This document shows, piece after piece, positions 1 through 11,651 of a stretch of DNA of 64,000 nucleotides. A model generated the notes under the pieces. It did no database searches, was not told the origin of the DNA, and saw only the letters and a list, made by a program, of their open reading frames with translations. Origin of the DNA: Dryomyza anilis (Eukaryota > Arthropoda > Insecta > Diptera > Dryomyzidae); contig OX638133.1 in NCBI GenBank assembly GCA_951804985.1, positions 33,753,963 to 33,817,962 of the forward strand. Direction: 5' to 3'. How positions within the stretch are numbered: the stretch's first letter is position 1; every line of letters starts with the position of its first letter. Position numbers and translations under genes: made by a program.

Positions 1-123
1 AAAAGAGCGGCAAGAAATATGGCGTCGTTTGCTGTCCCTGTCGCTCTACTTTTGCAGCGTCCCTGTTGAAAAACCCTTGAAAAAAACTTTTGTAGCGCTC
101 TTATTGAAAACCCTTTTACAAGG
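1..123. mobile_element. Right end of a foldback element (copy A, cut by window start)
   Basis: This sequence is nearly the same as the right arm of the foldback elements at 1426-1769 and 56303-56639: the block from about base 1 (AAAAGAGCGGCAAG) to the TTGAAAACCC end. It shows the same tandem repeat of the terminal piece (two TTGAAAA-CCC endings about 45 bp apart). The left arm lies outside the window, so neither length nor target duplication can be determined. Confidence 0.7.
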
Positions 124-135
124 ACTAAAACCCTT

Positions 136-350
136 TTGAATATCCGTTACGGTTCTGGTTCAAAGATTTTTAAAACTGCAGTTTCGGTTCCGATTTCGGT
201 TCCAACAAAAAAAAATATATGGGTTCCGATTCCGGTTTTACACATTTTTGAACAACGGTTTCGATTCCGATTACAAAAATCGAAACGATTTCGGTTGCGA
301 TTCCCGTTCCAAGATTTTTAAAACAGCGGCTCCGGTACCGATTCCGCTTA
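136..350. repeat. Degenerate GGTTCCGAT-type short repeat
   Basis: The motif GGTTCCGATT or variants recurs every 20-40 bp, mixed with AAGATTTTTAAAAC. The reverse complement of the same pattern fills 58190-58325 and 59000-59250. Open frames here on both strands are by-products of the repeat. Bases 351-1419 hold no gene or repeat that I recognise. Confidence 0.5.
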
Positions 351-1425
351 CAACCTGAAGTATATTTCCACTCGGGAGGTTTTAGTTTTAGTTGGATTTG
401 TTTCAAATTGTATTTATACCAATATTAAGTTATAATTCATTCAAGACATCAAAATGCAACCTGACTTGATAAATATAATCTGATTTTAATAATATATCTT
501 GCTCCTCAATGCATTTTATCCCATATCCACTAAGTCTCTTTCAAATGTTTCAATTTCCTATTTATCCTTTGGCTCCTTAATAAATCAAATGCATTTTATT
601 TGGACAACAATTTAATTATATTTGATATGCAAATTTCTCATTTCACTTGGTCGGATCGGTCGGTCTCGTATTTTTCAGTTGATTTGCCTCGCGCGATCAT
701 CTCTCATGGTCCAGCTTTCCAACATTAATTTGCGTGATTCCTACATTGCGTGGGTGACAAAAAATAATAATAAAATAAAGACAAGATCGTCCAGCGCTCT
801 TATGTGTCGACTCAGAGTCATACCATGAACGTGCTGAGCTGTTACATTCACATTGGCGCAATATTTAAAATCGAAAAAATCCAGACATTTCGCTACAATT
901 TCTACGCCCAAAGGTCTTTCTTTCTGTTGTAGTGGAAAATAAATTAATAACTTATAATAAAACTGTCAAATAAACGATAGGCAAACGATTTAACATGCCA
1001 AGAGGTAGCTTATTAGAGGCGGGAAACTAAATCGTAGATAGGGGATATAGAAAGATACAAAAACAGCATAGAGTGTACTAACGAAGTAGCCTTTCTATTA
1101 TTGCGTGAAAAATTTAAGTTTTCTATTTTTTACTATTGTATATGTGATTAGTTATATCAAAAAATTAACATACATATTAATTGACATATTTTATATTTTA
1201 CATTTTTAGAAATCAGTTTTTTTTTAAACATATTTCGTAAATTATGGCACTCACTCAGAAAAATCACTCAAAATCAAAATGTTATTGGATTTTATTCCAT
1301 ACCAAATTTGTAATTTTATAGTTGATTTTAATTTTTTGTAGTATTTAATGATATTGACCGATTAAAATTATATTTTAATAATAAAAAAAAAAACTATTAA
1401 CTGTATGGCTTTTTTATGAGTTCTT

Positions 1426-1769
1426 AAGGGTTTTTTAACAGGGACGCTACAAAAGTAGAGCGACAGGGACAGCAAACGACGCCATATTTCTTGCCGCCCT
1501 TTTGACATTTCTCTTCAGTAAGGTTTGCCATTTCATTATGGAAAGATATACGAATTCGAATTTCGGTAGTAAATTTTAATAATTTCGACTCATTGTTGGC
1601 TCGTATATCTTTCCATCATGAAATGGCAAACCTTACTGAAAAGAAATGTCAAAAGAGCGGCAAGAAATATGGCGTCGTTTGCTGTCCCTGTCGCACTACT
1701 TTTATAGCGTCTCTGTTGAAAAACCCTTGAAAAAAACTTTTGTAGTGCTCTTATTGAAAAACCCTTTAT
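1426..1769. mobile_element. Foldback transposon (copy B), about 344 bp, arms of about 130 bp
   Basis: Two long inverted arms start AAGGGTTTTTTAACAGGGAC on the left and end with the complementary GTTGAAAAACCC on the right. Between them are about 60 bp of spacer. The right end carries a second copy of the terminal piece, so the arms are unequal. A 6-bp direct repeat GTTCTT at 1420-1425 and 1770-1775 is the probable target duplication. Read on -, the end of one arm holds an ATG followed by the start of a reading frame (MERYTSQQ...), better preserved in copy C. The superfamily is not settled. Confidence 0.75.
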
Positions 1770-1775
1770 GTTCTT

Positions 1776-2461
1776 TGTTTTATATACAAGTTCATTCCAA
1801 TTGTCAAATTTCCTTAAAAAATCATTTGTAAAATATATATTTTGTATATTTTGAAATGACTGTCTATTGTATAATGAAATTTCGAATTTTGAATTCACAA
1901 CATAAACAAATGTAACAAACATAAATAAAATTCTTGCAATTCTTGTACCAGTGTCGAAAAATATCAACAAAATTTAAAAATAATTTATAATTTATATATA
2001 TAGCATCGGTTGCAAACTATGTTGTTGGACATTTTGTTTATAATAAAATAAAATGCATTTGAACTTGAATTTGACTTTTCCTTTAGATTATTTCCATTTT
2101 TATGCTGCCAATCCACACACAATAATTCGTAGACACCCAGTCAGTGCGAAAGAAGGTCAAGTTCAGTATTATGAAAGTCTAGCCAAAAATTATGGTTGCC
2201 TGATAACGAGCAGCGTGTTTCTGAACACAATTTATTCATTCAGCTGTGCGTTCGAGACGCGTGGCGGCTGTAGTTTATAAATTGATAAAATTTATTGAAA
2301 AAATATATTTCAATTAAAAAATTCTTTTAAATAGTCAAACCAATCATAACAATTGGTTAAAATCCCATTGTTATTAAAAATATATTGTATTCATTGATTC
2401 ATATATTGTATAATAACATTAAAATTAGTAATTCAACAGAAATACTAAATTCAGCAAATGT
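1776..2461. other. Intergenic, no supported gene
   Basis: AT-rich sequence. A 75-codon open frame on + at 2053-2280 sits in a slightly GC-richer patch, but it has no recognisable domain, signal peptide or splice context and is not called as a gene. Confidence 0.4.
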
Positions 2462-2471
2462 TCTATCACTT

Positions 2472-2664
2472 TTTTTTTTTTTTTTTTTGAATATCTACTA
2501 AGATCCACAGCACTCAGACAGACTTTATCCATGGTACTGTGAAATCTATTCTCTACAATTTTTTGGTTGATATCACCACGATCGCCCATGCCCAAGCCGG
2601 GATTCGAACCCGAGACCTTCAGAATGCAAGTCCAGCACGCTACCTCTGGACTGCTGAGGCCGGC
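2472..2664 (-). mobile_element. tRNA-derived SINE with poly(A) tail and perfect 10-bp target duplication
   Basis: Read on -, the element starts with a tRNA-like head. The pol III B box is the GGTTCGAATCC-type sequence near 2600-2615 and an A-box-like stretch (AGGTAGCGTGCTGG) lies upstream. About 100 bp of tRNA-unrelated body follows, then a poly(A) tail seen as about 18 T on +. The flanks carry an exact direct repeat TCTATCACTT at 2462-2471 and 2665-2674. The ends of the tRNA-like region do not pair as a tRNA acceptor stem, so it is not a tRNA gene. It differs in body and tail from the ATT-tailed SINE family elsewhere in the window. Confidence 0.8.
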
Positions 2665-2674
2665 TCTATCACTT

Positions 2675-3138
2675 GGTCTCCACTAGTCTCATGGTAATGT
2701 TTATGACAGACCAATTTCATAATTGTGTCGACAAAAACGATATATTTGCAGTGCGAATTTATTCAATAAATTACTTTAAAGCTATTCGAAATTAAAAATC
2801 GATGAAATAAACATTTTTAAGAAATTATTTTTCTTATTTGAAATTATTCCAAAACGTCAAATTTATGGCAGAATTTATGCCGGCATTTCAGCCATACCAT
2901 AATATTTAACATTTCTGGCAAGACATGAAGTGTCTGTACAATACATTTTGATGGTATACCATACAAATTTCATAAATTATGGTTAGTAAACCATTTGAGT
3001 TTTTTAAATTTTTATGAATTGAACTTGAACCTTTTGAGTATTTTAAAAATATACTATTAAGTTTCATAAAACTATGAGCATAATATGGATTATTAGTAAA
3101 ATTTGTATAAATCATGAATCACAAAACTTATGCTTCCC
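2675..3138. other. Intergenic, nothing recognised
   Basis: AT-rich spacer between the SINE and the next MITE. I see no coding or repeat signal. Confidence 0.4.
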
Positions 3139-3140
3139 TA

Positions 3141-3410
3141 CACCCAGAAAAAATTCCCTCAAATCCCATTAAAATTGGTCAATAGGACTACTATTGATTT
3201 AAAAATACTATATAAATAATAGTTTTTTACTATTAAAAATAGTCAATAGAATAAATTATTATTTTAATCGAAAAAAACCGTTAAATACTAGAAAATACCA
3301 TGACATTGTCATTGAGTTTATATGAAAAGATTTTTTTTTGTATACTATTAAATCAATAGTTGTCCTATTGACCAATTTTAATGGGATTTGAGGGAATGTT
3401 TTTCTGGGTG
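3141..3410. mobile_element. MITE with TA target duplication, 270 bp
   Basis: The element begins CACCCAGAAAAA and ends with its complement TTTTTCTGGGTG, flanked by TA at 3139-3140 and 3411-3412. The inverted arms match for about 65 bp (CTCAAATCCCATTAAAATTG and onward) with a few mismatches. The centre is AT-rich with no coding capacity. A TA duplication fits the Tc1/mariner superfamily, but no transposase is present to confirm it. Confidence 0.8.
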
Positions 3411-3412
3411 TA

Positions 3413-4249
3413 TGTACGTGACTGGTTCATCGGATCTAGTAAACCGATTCTAGTTCTGTATTTTTATATAAAGTCAACCGGCAACTTTTTTACATGGCGT
3501 TGTTTTAGGAAAGGATGAATTAACACCTCATGCAGACCTTTAAGCCTATCACTGAACTGGTCTTCAAGGTCCTGTCCTTAGTCGGTACCAATGGTACCGA
3601 TCACAGAACCTGTATAATAATTACGTATTATCTGCTTCCTGCATACCTTTGAACTAGAACAGTGTCAAGTCCTCTTTTCACCAGTCACGTGATGGGTAAT
3701 TTTAGAACAGCTGATACCTTTTCCCCATAGAGTTATTTCGATATATGTTATGTATAAAAACATTAAAAATGGTTGATATCGGAAACGTATTAAAAAGCTT
3801 AGCTGGGAATAAACTTTTGGTTAAAAGTGTTTCAGACTAGCCATTTATATAGAAGTATTGTTTATAGCATACCACATTTAAATTCAAATGTGTTTAATTG
3901 TTGTATTAATTTGGTTCACTTCAATTTTAATTTTCGATAAAATTATAAATTAAATAGATGAATGTTATATTTATTTTTTTATTGAATTGAAAAGCCAAGC
4001 CTTAAATATTGATGATTTTTTATATTTTAATCAGGTTGTATTATTTTTTATGACTACTTAACATTTTGTTCCGTGCAACGAGATTTGACTTCCTGGCATT
4101 TCTATACCTCAAAATATTCTGTGCTCTGTCATTGGTTTTACTAGTTCTACTCCTTCTTAATTGACTAATAAAAATAAAAAGCTCATTACTGACAAATATA
4201 TTTCAGTGCATATGACTTTCAGAACCATTTTTTAAAAATTTTGCTGAGG
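3413..4249. other. Intergenic, nothing recognised
   Basis: Contains a sequence near 3520-3590 (ACCTCATGCAGACC...) that resembles the inverted repeat at 42828-42935, so part of it is probably repeat-derived. No gene signal. Confidence 0.4.
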
Positions 4250-4258
4250 TATCAATTA

Positions 4259-4566
4259 GCCGCGGTAGCTCAGTGGTTAGTGCGTTGGACTGCGAGCCGA
4301 TAGGTCCTCGGTTCAAGCCTGGACTGGGGCTAACAACATCTTTTCATAGAAAACATTTTTCTATACCGCGCTACCTCTCGGCAGTAAATGGCAAACCTAC
4401 GAGAGTAAAACATTGCCTATGAAAAGCTCTCACCCACCGTTCGGATTCGGCAATAAACTGTAGGTCCCACCACTTTGAGTACAAATATAACACGCACAGC
4501 TCAAAATGGTGAGAGAGCTCGGCCGAAGTTCTATACAGGACTGTAGCGCCAAACTATTATTATTAT
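4259..4566 (+). mobile_element. tRNA-derived SINE with (ATT)n tail
   Basis: The tRNA-like head has an A box (TAGCTCAGTGGTTAG at about 4266-4280) and a B box (GGTTCAAGCC at about 4311-4320). A body of about 240 bp follows that is unrelated to tRNA and ends in ATT repeats. A direct repeat TATCAATT at 4250-4257 and 4567-4574 is the likely target duplication. The same family is seen at 34800-35117 (-), 50186-50503 (+), 52702-52852 (-, internally deleted) and, degraded, at 35996-36135 (+). The element encodes no protein; such SINEs depend on a LINE partner. Confidence 0.85.
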
Positions 4567-4574
4567 TATCAATT

Positions 4575-6615
4575 TTTTATTATTTGATGTTCGTGGAATT
4601 TATTAAAATTCTGATCTTAAAATAAAAGTTAATTGATATTGTAAATAAATGATATCGAATTTTGTATTTACTTCTAAATTACCAAATAAAAATATAAAGT
4701 TCTTTATAAAAACAGATGTTTAGGGGCAAATGCCATTTCTATAAAAATTAGGAGTGAAATAATGTTGTTTTTTTATTCATCCGATGACATTGAAAGGTAT
4801 TGCATCCTAATTTTAAAGTTTTTTTGATATAGCAAAAACTTGATTTTGTAATTCTCTAATAAAATAGATTAATATATTTTAATTTCTAATATATTACATT
4901 ATTCATTTTTTGATTAAATATCCCTAGACTTAATTCATGTACATTCTATAAAATTTCAAGTACAACTCAGCAAATTGTTTTTTTAAAAGCGAATTTTGAG
5001 CAATATATATCGTTACAATTATTGGTATATTCAAATATTATGAAGTTATTCTATTGTTCTTACTATTGCCCAATTATTAAAATATTTTTGTTTTTTGAGA
5101 TCTGAACAAATTTATTTTAAATACATTATATGTAACATATACCTATATAAACTGGGTAAAACGAGTAGATAGACCCACCACTTGAAAGCCAATTGAACGT
5201 ACATCGACCGCAACAGAATATTCGATCGAGAATGATAACCCTCATTAAATAACAATTGTCTTGATGTATTTGTTGCCGTGTGGTCTACTGATATTTTGTG
5301 CATAGAATACTACGGACTGTACACGAAATCGTCTAATGACCTAAATCGATCAATGTTTTTTTTTTTGCATAATTTGCAATTTTTTTGTTTTTACCTAGTT
5401 GTCTGACGAAATTAGTCATCATTAGTGGGTTGATGGCAAAAAGCGAATAACGTGCGCGCACATTGACTTAAGGTGTAAATGTGACTAAGTAAAGTTTCAA
5501 ATATTGGGTAATATTTAATACTGTATTAAACATAAATACACCGGAAAGATAGAAGACGCACGTGTTGCGGACGCCTTCGATGGACGGTTTCCTACACAGA
5601 TTCGTTGAAGGTGTGTCTGATTTTTTTTTAATTTTATATTTTTGCTGACAAAAGTATTATATATAAATTATATTAAAATACAATTTTTTTTTTTTTTGTA
5701 TTTTAGTCAAACGTGGCTTGAATTTATTTGAGCCAAAGCGACAAGCTCTACAAGTCCATTGCACTCGTTCGTTTTGGAGGAAATTGTCTTGGAGGCAAAA
5801 TAATAATTGCTACGAATGCAAAAGTTTGCATTTTGATTTATTTTATTTGCCATTAAAAAAAAAAACACACATGCGGCGCAACACATATTGGTTTCCTTTC
5901 ACCTTAAGTCAGTTGGCAATGAAGTCGTCCGTCCGTCGGTCGCCTGTTTTTCGACGAGTGTTATTTTCTTTGGCATTATATGTTGGCTATAATAACATTA
6001 TTAAGTCGTACTCAAATCGCATTATTTATCTTGAGTGGCATTATTTTCATGTGAGCAGACGGTTTTTTCATGTATCAATTTTGGTATTTCAAATACATGT
6101 TAATCATAGAAAACTACCTTACAAACCATTTGACGATCAAATAGCGTTTGAATAATGATAAATTTTCGATTTATATTTTAAAATATTTACTAAAAATAAA
6201 TTTGTAGAATAAATAAAATAGAATTCGATAACAATTCGATAATCTTAATCACAAAAATAGTGATATTGTACAAGATAACCCTCGGAGGTCATGATCGGAA
6301 AATGTTCATTGAATATTTTCCTTATCAAAATCCGATCAGTTGTATGAACATCATGATAGGGTATGTTGGTACTAAACAAGTTGAAAATGATTGGAAATCC
6401 TATCATTTCGACCATATATGATATCGTTAATAATTATAATATCTGAATATGCAATTATTTTTCTAATATACCAATTTTCTGATCTTTGATACGACATTCA
6501 AATGGTTGTATTTAGGTTTTATATATTTCACAAATTTTAATTTTATATATTTAAATTTGACAAAAACAAACAGAAGTAGGTTAAAACTATTTTTTAAATT
6601 TATTTTTAAATCATA
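4575..6615. other. Intergenic, no supported gene
   Basis: AT-rich sequence. The longest frame is 145 codons on + at 5718-6155; it shows no recognisable domain and runs through A-rich and T-rich tracts, so I treat it as chance. Near 6270-6400 are fragments resembling the CCCTAGTAGAAAT-type MITE family (GATCATG and TCCTATCAT motifs). Confidence 0.4.
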
Positions 6616-6895
6616 CACAAAAAAAATCATCAATATGATGAATTTATTCATAAATATTATGAATTATTCTACCAGATTCATCATATTGATGTCACCGTTC
6701 ATTAAATAACATTAATGTATACATTCATTATATATATATATATGAACTTATTCATGCTATCGAACATCATAGTGAAGAACGAAATATTCAATACAATGAA
6801 TTTGAATAGTCATATTGATGAATTTGTTCATAATATTTATGAAATAATATTCAATATGATGAATATTGTTGAACTAATTTTTTTTTTAATTAATT
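6616..6895. repeat. ATTCATCATATTGATGAAT-type palindromic repeat, left part
   Basis: Begins TACACAAAAAAAATC and repeatedly shows the palindromic motif TCATCAATATGATGAA. A matching right-hand part lies at 8636-8815, on the far side of the mariner and Helitron fragments. The complete foldback at 14746-15205 uses the same palindrome and similar ends. Probably one element split by later insertions (inference). Confidence 0.45.
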
Positions 6896-7186
6896 GCTGA
6901 ACATTTTTTTACAAATATTTCAAAAATATTTTTTTTTAGACAATAATTCGACAATAACACAAAAAAAATGTTTTAAAAAAAAAAAAAAAATATATCCGAG
7001 AAAAAAAAATTGCTAAAAAAAATTTTCGTAAAAATAAATGTATCCGAAAAAATTAGGTTTTCGAAAAAAAAAATTGTTCTCGAAAAAATTTATTTTTTAT
7101 ACATATAACTTTTTATTAAAAAAAGCTGTAAATTATAAATGTATTATAAAACATATTTCTAATTTGTGCATGTTGAGCAAGCATTA
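6896..7186. other. A/T homopolymer-rich spacer
   Basis: Runs of A and T with TCGAAAAAAA-like units; no gene signal. Confidence 0.4.
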
Positions 7187-8315
7187 AAAACTGCGTCGAA
7201 TAAAATTGTCCGCTACAAAAATGAAAAAATGAAAAAATCTAGAAATCTAGTAATCGAATTTTTATAGAATAAAATATTTTATTTTGCAAATTATTTTTAG
7301 ATTTAAAAAAAATATAAAAAACTAGAAATTAATATTTTTTAATAAAAAGTTTTAATTTTTCCGGAACCCCTTCCATTAATGTTGTAATGGTACCTATTTT
7401 AATCACTTTTTTTGTTGTCTTCATCTCCCTTTTTACTAAAGCCCAGTATCTCTCAATCGGCCTGAGTTCTGGACAGTTTGGTGGATTGGCTTCTCTAGGC
7501 ACCAAAATCACTGCATTTTGTTGGATCCACTCTAAGGCCGTTTTGCTGTAGTGACATGAAGCGAGGTCAGGCCAAAAAAAATGTGGACACTTCATGTTGG
7601 CGTAAAAATGGAAGTAATCTCTGTTGCAAGCATTCCTTCACATATATTTCGCTATTAATTGTACCCGATGTCACGAATGAGCTGCTCCTTTTTCCACAAC
7701 TGCAAATTGCCTGCCAAACAAGGAATTTCTTTGGGAATTTTGTCATTTTTTTTTATTTGAATTTTTCAGCAACATTTCCTCGAGAATCGGCTGTATAAAA
7801 TTCCTGCCCAGGTAGCTGAGAAAAGTCCGCTAAAACATAAGTTTCGTCGTCCATTATGCAGCAATCGAATTTTTTAAAAAAATCTTGGTTCAGCTTTTTA
7901 GCTCGTTGTTTTGCGGTTTCATTCTTGACGGCATTTCTATCCGGAACTTTTTGGACCTTGTACGTCTTCAGCCCAGCTTCTTTCTTAGTCCTGCGCACGA
8001 AGGATTCTGAGCAATCCGCCTTTCTCGTCAATTTCCTTCCGGATATGCTTGGATCTTTCTTTAAAATATTCACAATCTTTCTACGACTTTTCACGATCAT
8101 GTGTGCCTTTTTTTACCAGAACCTTTCTTCCCATCAATACTCAGGTCTTCCTTAAAGCGGTTGATAACGCGAGAAATGGTCTTAGGGTTAGCCCCTACCT
8201 CCATGGCAATTTTTTTAAAAGACCAACTAGGTATGATCAAATTTTTTTAATTTGAATCTTGCAATAGCACATTATGGGAAGATATGTAACGGACAATTTT
8301 ATTCGACGCAGTCCT
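7187..8315 (-). mobile_element. Defective Tc1/mariner (DD37E-type) element
   Basis: The terminal inverted repeats contain CTGCGTCGAATAAAATTGTC at both ends (7191 onward on +, and complementary at about 8290-8310). They are flanked by TA at 7185-7186 and 8316-8317. The 1129-bp length fits a mariner that has lost some internal sequence. The second copy at 63626 shows that about 110 bp near the 5' end, including the transposase start codon, are missing here. The reading frame inside is broken. Confidence 0.85.
7329..8231 (-). pseudogene. Broken Tc1/mariner transposase, DD37E catalytic type
   Basis: Three frames read on - together cover most of a transposase, which would cut and rejoin the element's own ends. 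From the 5' side: a helix-turn-helix part (about 8231-8110); a segment at 8100-7753 with the first catalytic aspartate in CCIMDDETYV; a short frame-shifted middle with KFPKKFLVWQAI; and 7595-7329 with the second aspartate in WPDLASCHYS and the glutamate in PELRPIERYW. I count 37 residues between that aspartate and the glutamate, which gives DD37E. The start codon is deleted, a one-base slip occurs in an A-run near 8110, and shifts occur near 7750 and 7590. Catalytic residues survive but no intact protein can be made. Confidence 0.8.
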
Positions 8316-8365
8316 TATGCAAGGATATGGAGTGATTTTATTAATAATTATTATTGTATCTTCCC

Positions 8366-8626
8366 CTAAGAAGGCTTTCCCGTAGAATTCTTTCCGGTAG
8401 AATTCTCCCCGACAGAATTCCTACCCGTAGAGTTTTTCCCAGTAGAAGTTTTAGTGTGGTAAATTTTGGTGTGGTGAGTTTTAGTGTGGTGAATTTTAGT
8501 GTGGTGAGTTTTAGTGTAGTGAATTTTAAGGTGGTGAGCTTTAGTGTGGTGAATTTTGGTGTGGTGAATTTCGCTGTGGTGAATTTTGTTGTGGTGAATT
8601 TCGGTGTGGTGAGTAAAAAATTGTGA
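8366..8626 (-). mobile_element. Helitron fragment with 15-bp array
   Basis: Inverse orientation of the interior of the Helitrons at 34309-35702 and 42993-44202. It has GTAGAATTCT-type 15-bp units (8390-8450) followed by about 12 units of the TTTAGTGTGGTGAA type (8450-8615). Neither Helitron terminus is present. The 90-codon frames on both strands are repeat translations. Confidence 0.65.
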
Positions 8627-8635
8627 AGTATGCTT

Positions 8636-8815
8636 CACACACTATTCATCATATTGAAGAACACGTTTTCGACAATTATCAAGCCTTTTTCGACAATTAT
8701 ATATGATCGCATTCATAACATTGATGTCGTTAGTCATTTATATTATTAATGTTTCTTCAACACAATGAATCATGGTTTGAAGAACGGAATTCATCAATAT
8801 GATGTACATTTTTTT
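8636..8815. repeat. ATTCATCATATTGATGAAT-type repeat, right part
   Basis: Carries TTCATCATATTGAAGAAC and ATTCATCAATATGATG and ends in a T-run followed by CTCTGTA. It mirrors the start at 6616. Probably the other end of the element whose left part is at 6616-6895. Confidence 0.4.
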
Positions 8816-11059
8816 TTCTCTGTAGACGAAAAGAGAAATACTCATACAAAAACCAAAAATAGTCCAAATACCTAAAATACACAAAAATGATGTAGGTAAA
8901 ACGTGCGCTTTTAAAAACCATTAAATGTAAAGCTCCAACAAAATAGCGCAAAAAATGCCATATAAAATAAAACAAAAAAAACGGTAAAACTACAGGTAAA
9001 ACATCACCTGATTTTTTTCAATTATGCTGCGTCAGTCATTTAAGAAAGTATTGACCCCACTTTTTCGTAAAAGCCGCATAATAAATGAAATAACATAAAA
9101 GAAACAAACAAAATAAAAAAAAATGTATAGAAAAAACGAAAGCAAAGAGAATACGAAAAATATGTAGCTATTACACTTTTTTCGAATATTATTTACTTAA
9201 AAATTTTAACACTTCATGTTTAGTTGTGAAAAATATAAAACTTTTTGCATTGTTTTTACGACAAATAAAATTATGCGTAAATGGCAAAAATGAAGAGTTC
9301 AAAAAACTGTAGATTACATTTAAAATATTTAAATTCAATTAAAATTAGCATTTATTTTAAGTGTAATGAATTTAAATTTTAAATTCACAGTATGCATAAT
9401 CAGCTGAAAATCAAATATTATTAGTCGCCATTTTTTGGCATTAATCACACTTGACATTCGCCGCTGTCAACATTGACAATTGCGTTCGTTCATGCCGCCA
9501 TTTCGTTCCATTACTTATTCAAACAATAGGATCTTTATATCATTAATGTGGCGACATCTGTCGAAAAAGATTTCAGTGACAGTGCCACTCGGTTGTGAGA
9601 TTTTTATTAATAAGAATAACCTCGTCTTAAATGAGTCTAAATTTGCAAACGAACTCATGGAGGGAATAAAATTAACAAACAGCGCAAAATGTCAAATAAA
9701 AAAAAAAATTCTAAATCAAACTCATAAATGAGTAAATAAATCAGAAATGTTTGCATTTTTATTTTTTTTTAATATTTGGCTTATTTTTAACAAATTTGCA
9801 CATTTTTGCGCAGTAATTCGGTATATTTGAAAATAAACCGCATATATTATAAATATAATTTGTTAAATCCATATATTTTATACAAAAATAAATTTATTTG
9901 AACTGTAATTTTTCGGAAATAAAATTTGTTCAAATCAGTCATATTACTATGACTTATATTTGTCTAGATTTGCAGTGAAACCTATTAAAATAACTTTACG
10001 TTTTGTGCGTTTAGTTCCCATTAGTCGGTGTTTAACGTTTTATTTTATCTGTTCAATGACAGTCGTATTTAGCAGTCTTTTTGCTTGAGAAGTTTAAATT
10101 TATTTTAGTATTCATGTAGCTTCTCTGTTTCTCCTTCTTCTACGTTGGTCGGGTTTCTTTGATTTTTTTATTTTGTTAATTTTGAGTTTGTTCGTCTTAC
10201 TGAGTCAAGGTTATTCATCGTTGTCATCGCAGTGAATTCGTCAAATTTAATTTTATAGAAATTTCAGAGTGACATTTTTGTTTGTGCAAAGTTGAAATAA
10301 AAAATATTATTTATTAGTCATGATTTTTATAAATATGTTTATTAATTTAATTTTAATCTTTTTTTTTTCAAAAAATTAATTCTATTTCTAGCTAAATTAT
10401 ATCAAACTCAAAATTGTCGTAAATTGCTTTGTATTTTTAAGTGGTTTATTCTCAAAATATATTCCATTATATATCACGATTAATTTATATATTTTGAATT
10501 TGAATTGTGTGTTCTATAAGATTTTTTGGTCAAAAAACCAAATTTTTTAAACAAATAAAATTTGTTTACTGAAAATGACTATTTAGATATCAACTCGATA
10601 TCTATAACGATAAAAATAACGATATCATTCGAAATAGGTTCGTTTTGATCGGTAAACATTAACTTTTACCTTGTCATAACTCGACATGACTAACATGATT
10701 TGGCAATGATCATGTCTTTCCTAATAGGTTAAAGTTCTACTAGAGTATACGATATAGTTTCGATATTGTTTCGATATTTTTTTTCTAGAAAATTTTTTGG
10801 TTGACTGACGGATTTTTTTTCATTTCATTTCTAAAGAAATCCTACCCAGCAGACAACGTTTCTGCTTTGTTGAATTTAGGCACATAATCGGTCTTTGAAT
10901 ATTCTGGCCTGAACAATACACAATTCATGCCGGAACTGTGTGTGAAATTCAAATAGGACTACTTAGTACTGCATTCACTTCTGAAATATTTAATTTATTC
11001 AACCTGTAAACCGACACCTCAATTCAGAAAAGAATTCCAATTACACAGCACAACAAAAA
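8816..11059. other. Intergenic, no supported gene
   Basis: AT-rich. An 83-codon frame on + at 9480-9731 has no recognisable feature. Near 10850 is a lone TACCCAGCAG end resembling the MITE at 41966-42695, and near 10670-10745 fragments of the CCTAATAGG/TTCTACTAGA MITE family. Confidence 0.4.
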
Positions 11060-11605
11060 AACCAGTTGGGAAGGTTAGATCACATGGGAAATTTTAAAGT
11101 AGGTGTAATTATGATAGTTAGGATTATCAAAATTATAGTCGGTCTAAGCCGACTATAAATACCCTACACATATGTGTGGTTACCATTCAAAGTGATATAT
11201 AGGTCACCAGGGTATACGAATCCTGAAAATAACTACAAACATTCAATCGTTGAAGAATTTCCATTCATTTGATACCCATATTTACAAATGGGTAGGTGTA
11301 CCGAATTTCGATTTTTTTTTTGTGAACCACAAGTCTTTTCGCCGGAAAACATTATTATCATGTATTTGAGCATGACATCAATATATATTTGACCAAAAAA
11401 GTTTACCTAAGCACGTATACGTAAGAATTGATCATTTTATGTACATTTTATATGAGGTATTTGAACATAAGTGGTCGGATCATAGGTCACAATGGACCGA
11501 TCTCGCCAATTTTTTCGAACATACAGCGTAGGTATATTAGTAATCTAAGTTATAAGTTTCATTTATCTAGCTCTTCAATTTTAAAAGTCTTAGGGATTTC
11601 AACAG

Positions 11606-11651
<46 letters not shown>

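Noticed and set aside
5718..6155. 145-residue frame on +
   Set aside because: No recognisable motif; composition and A/T tracts fit chance.
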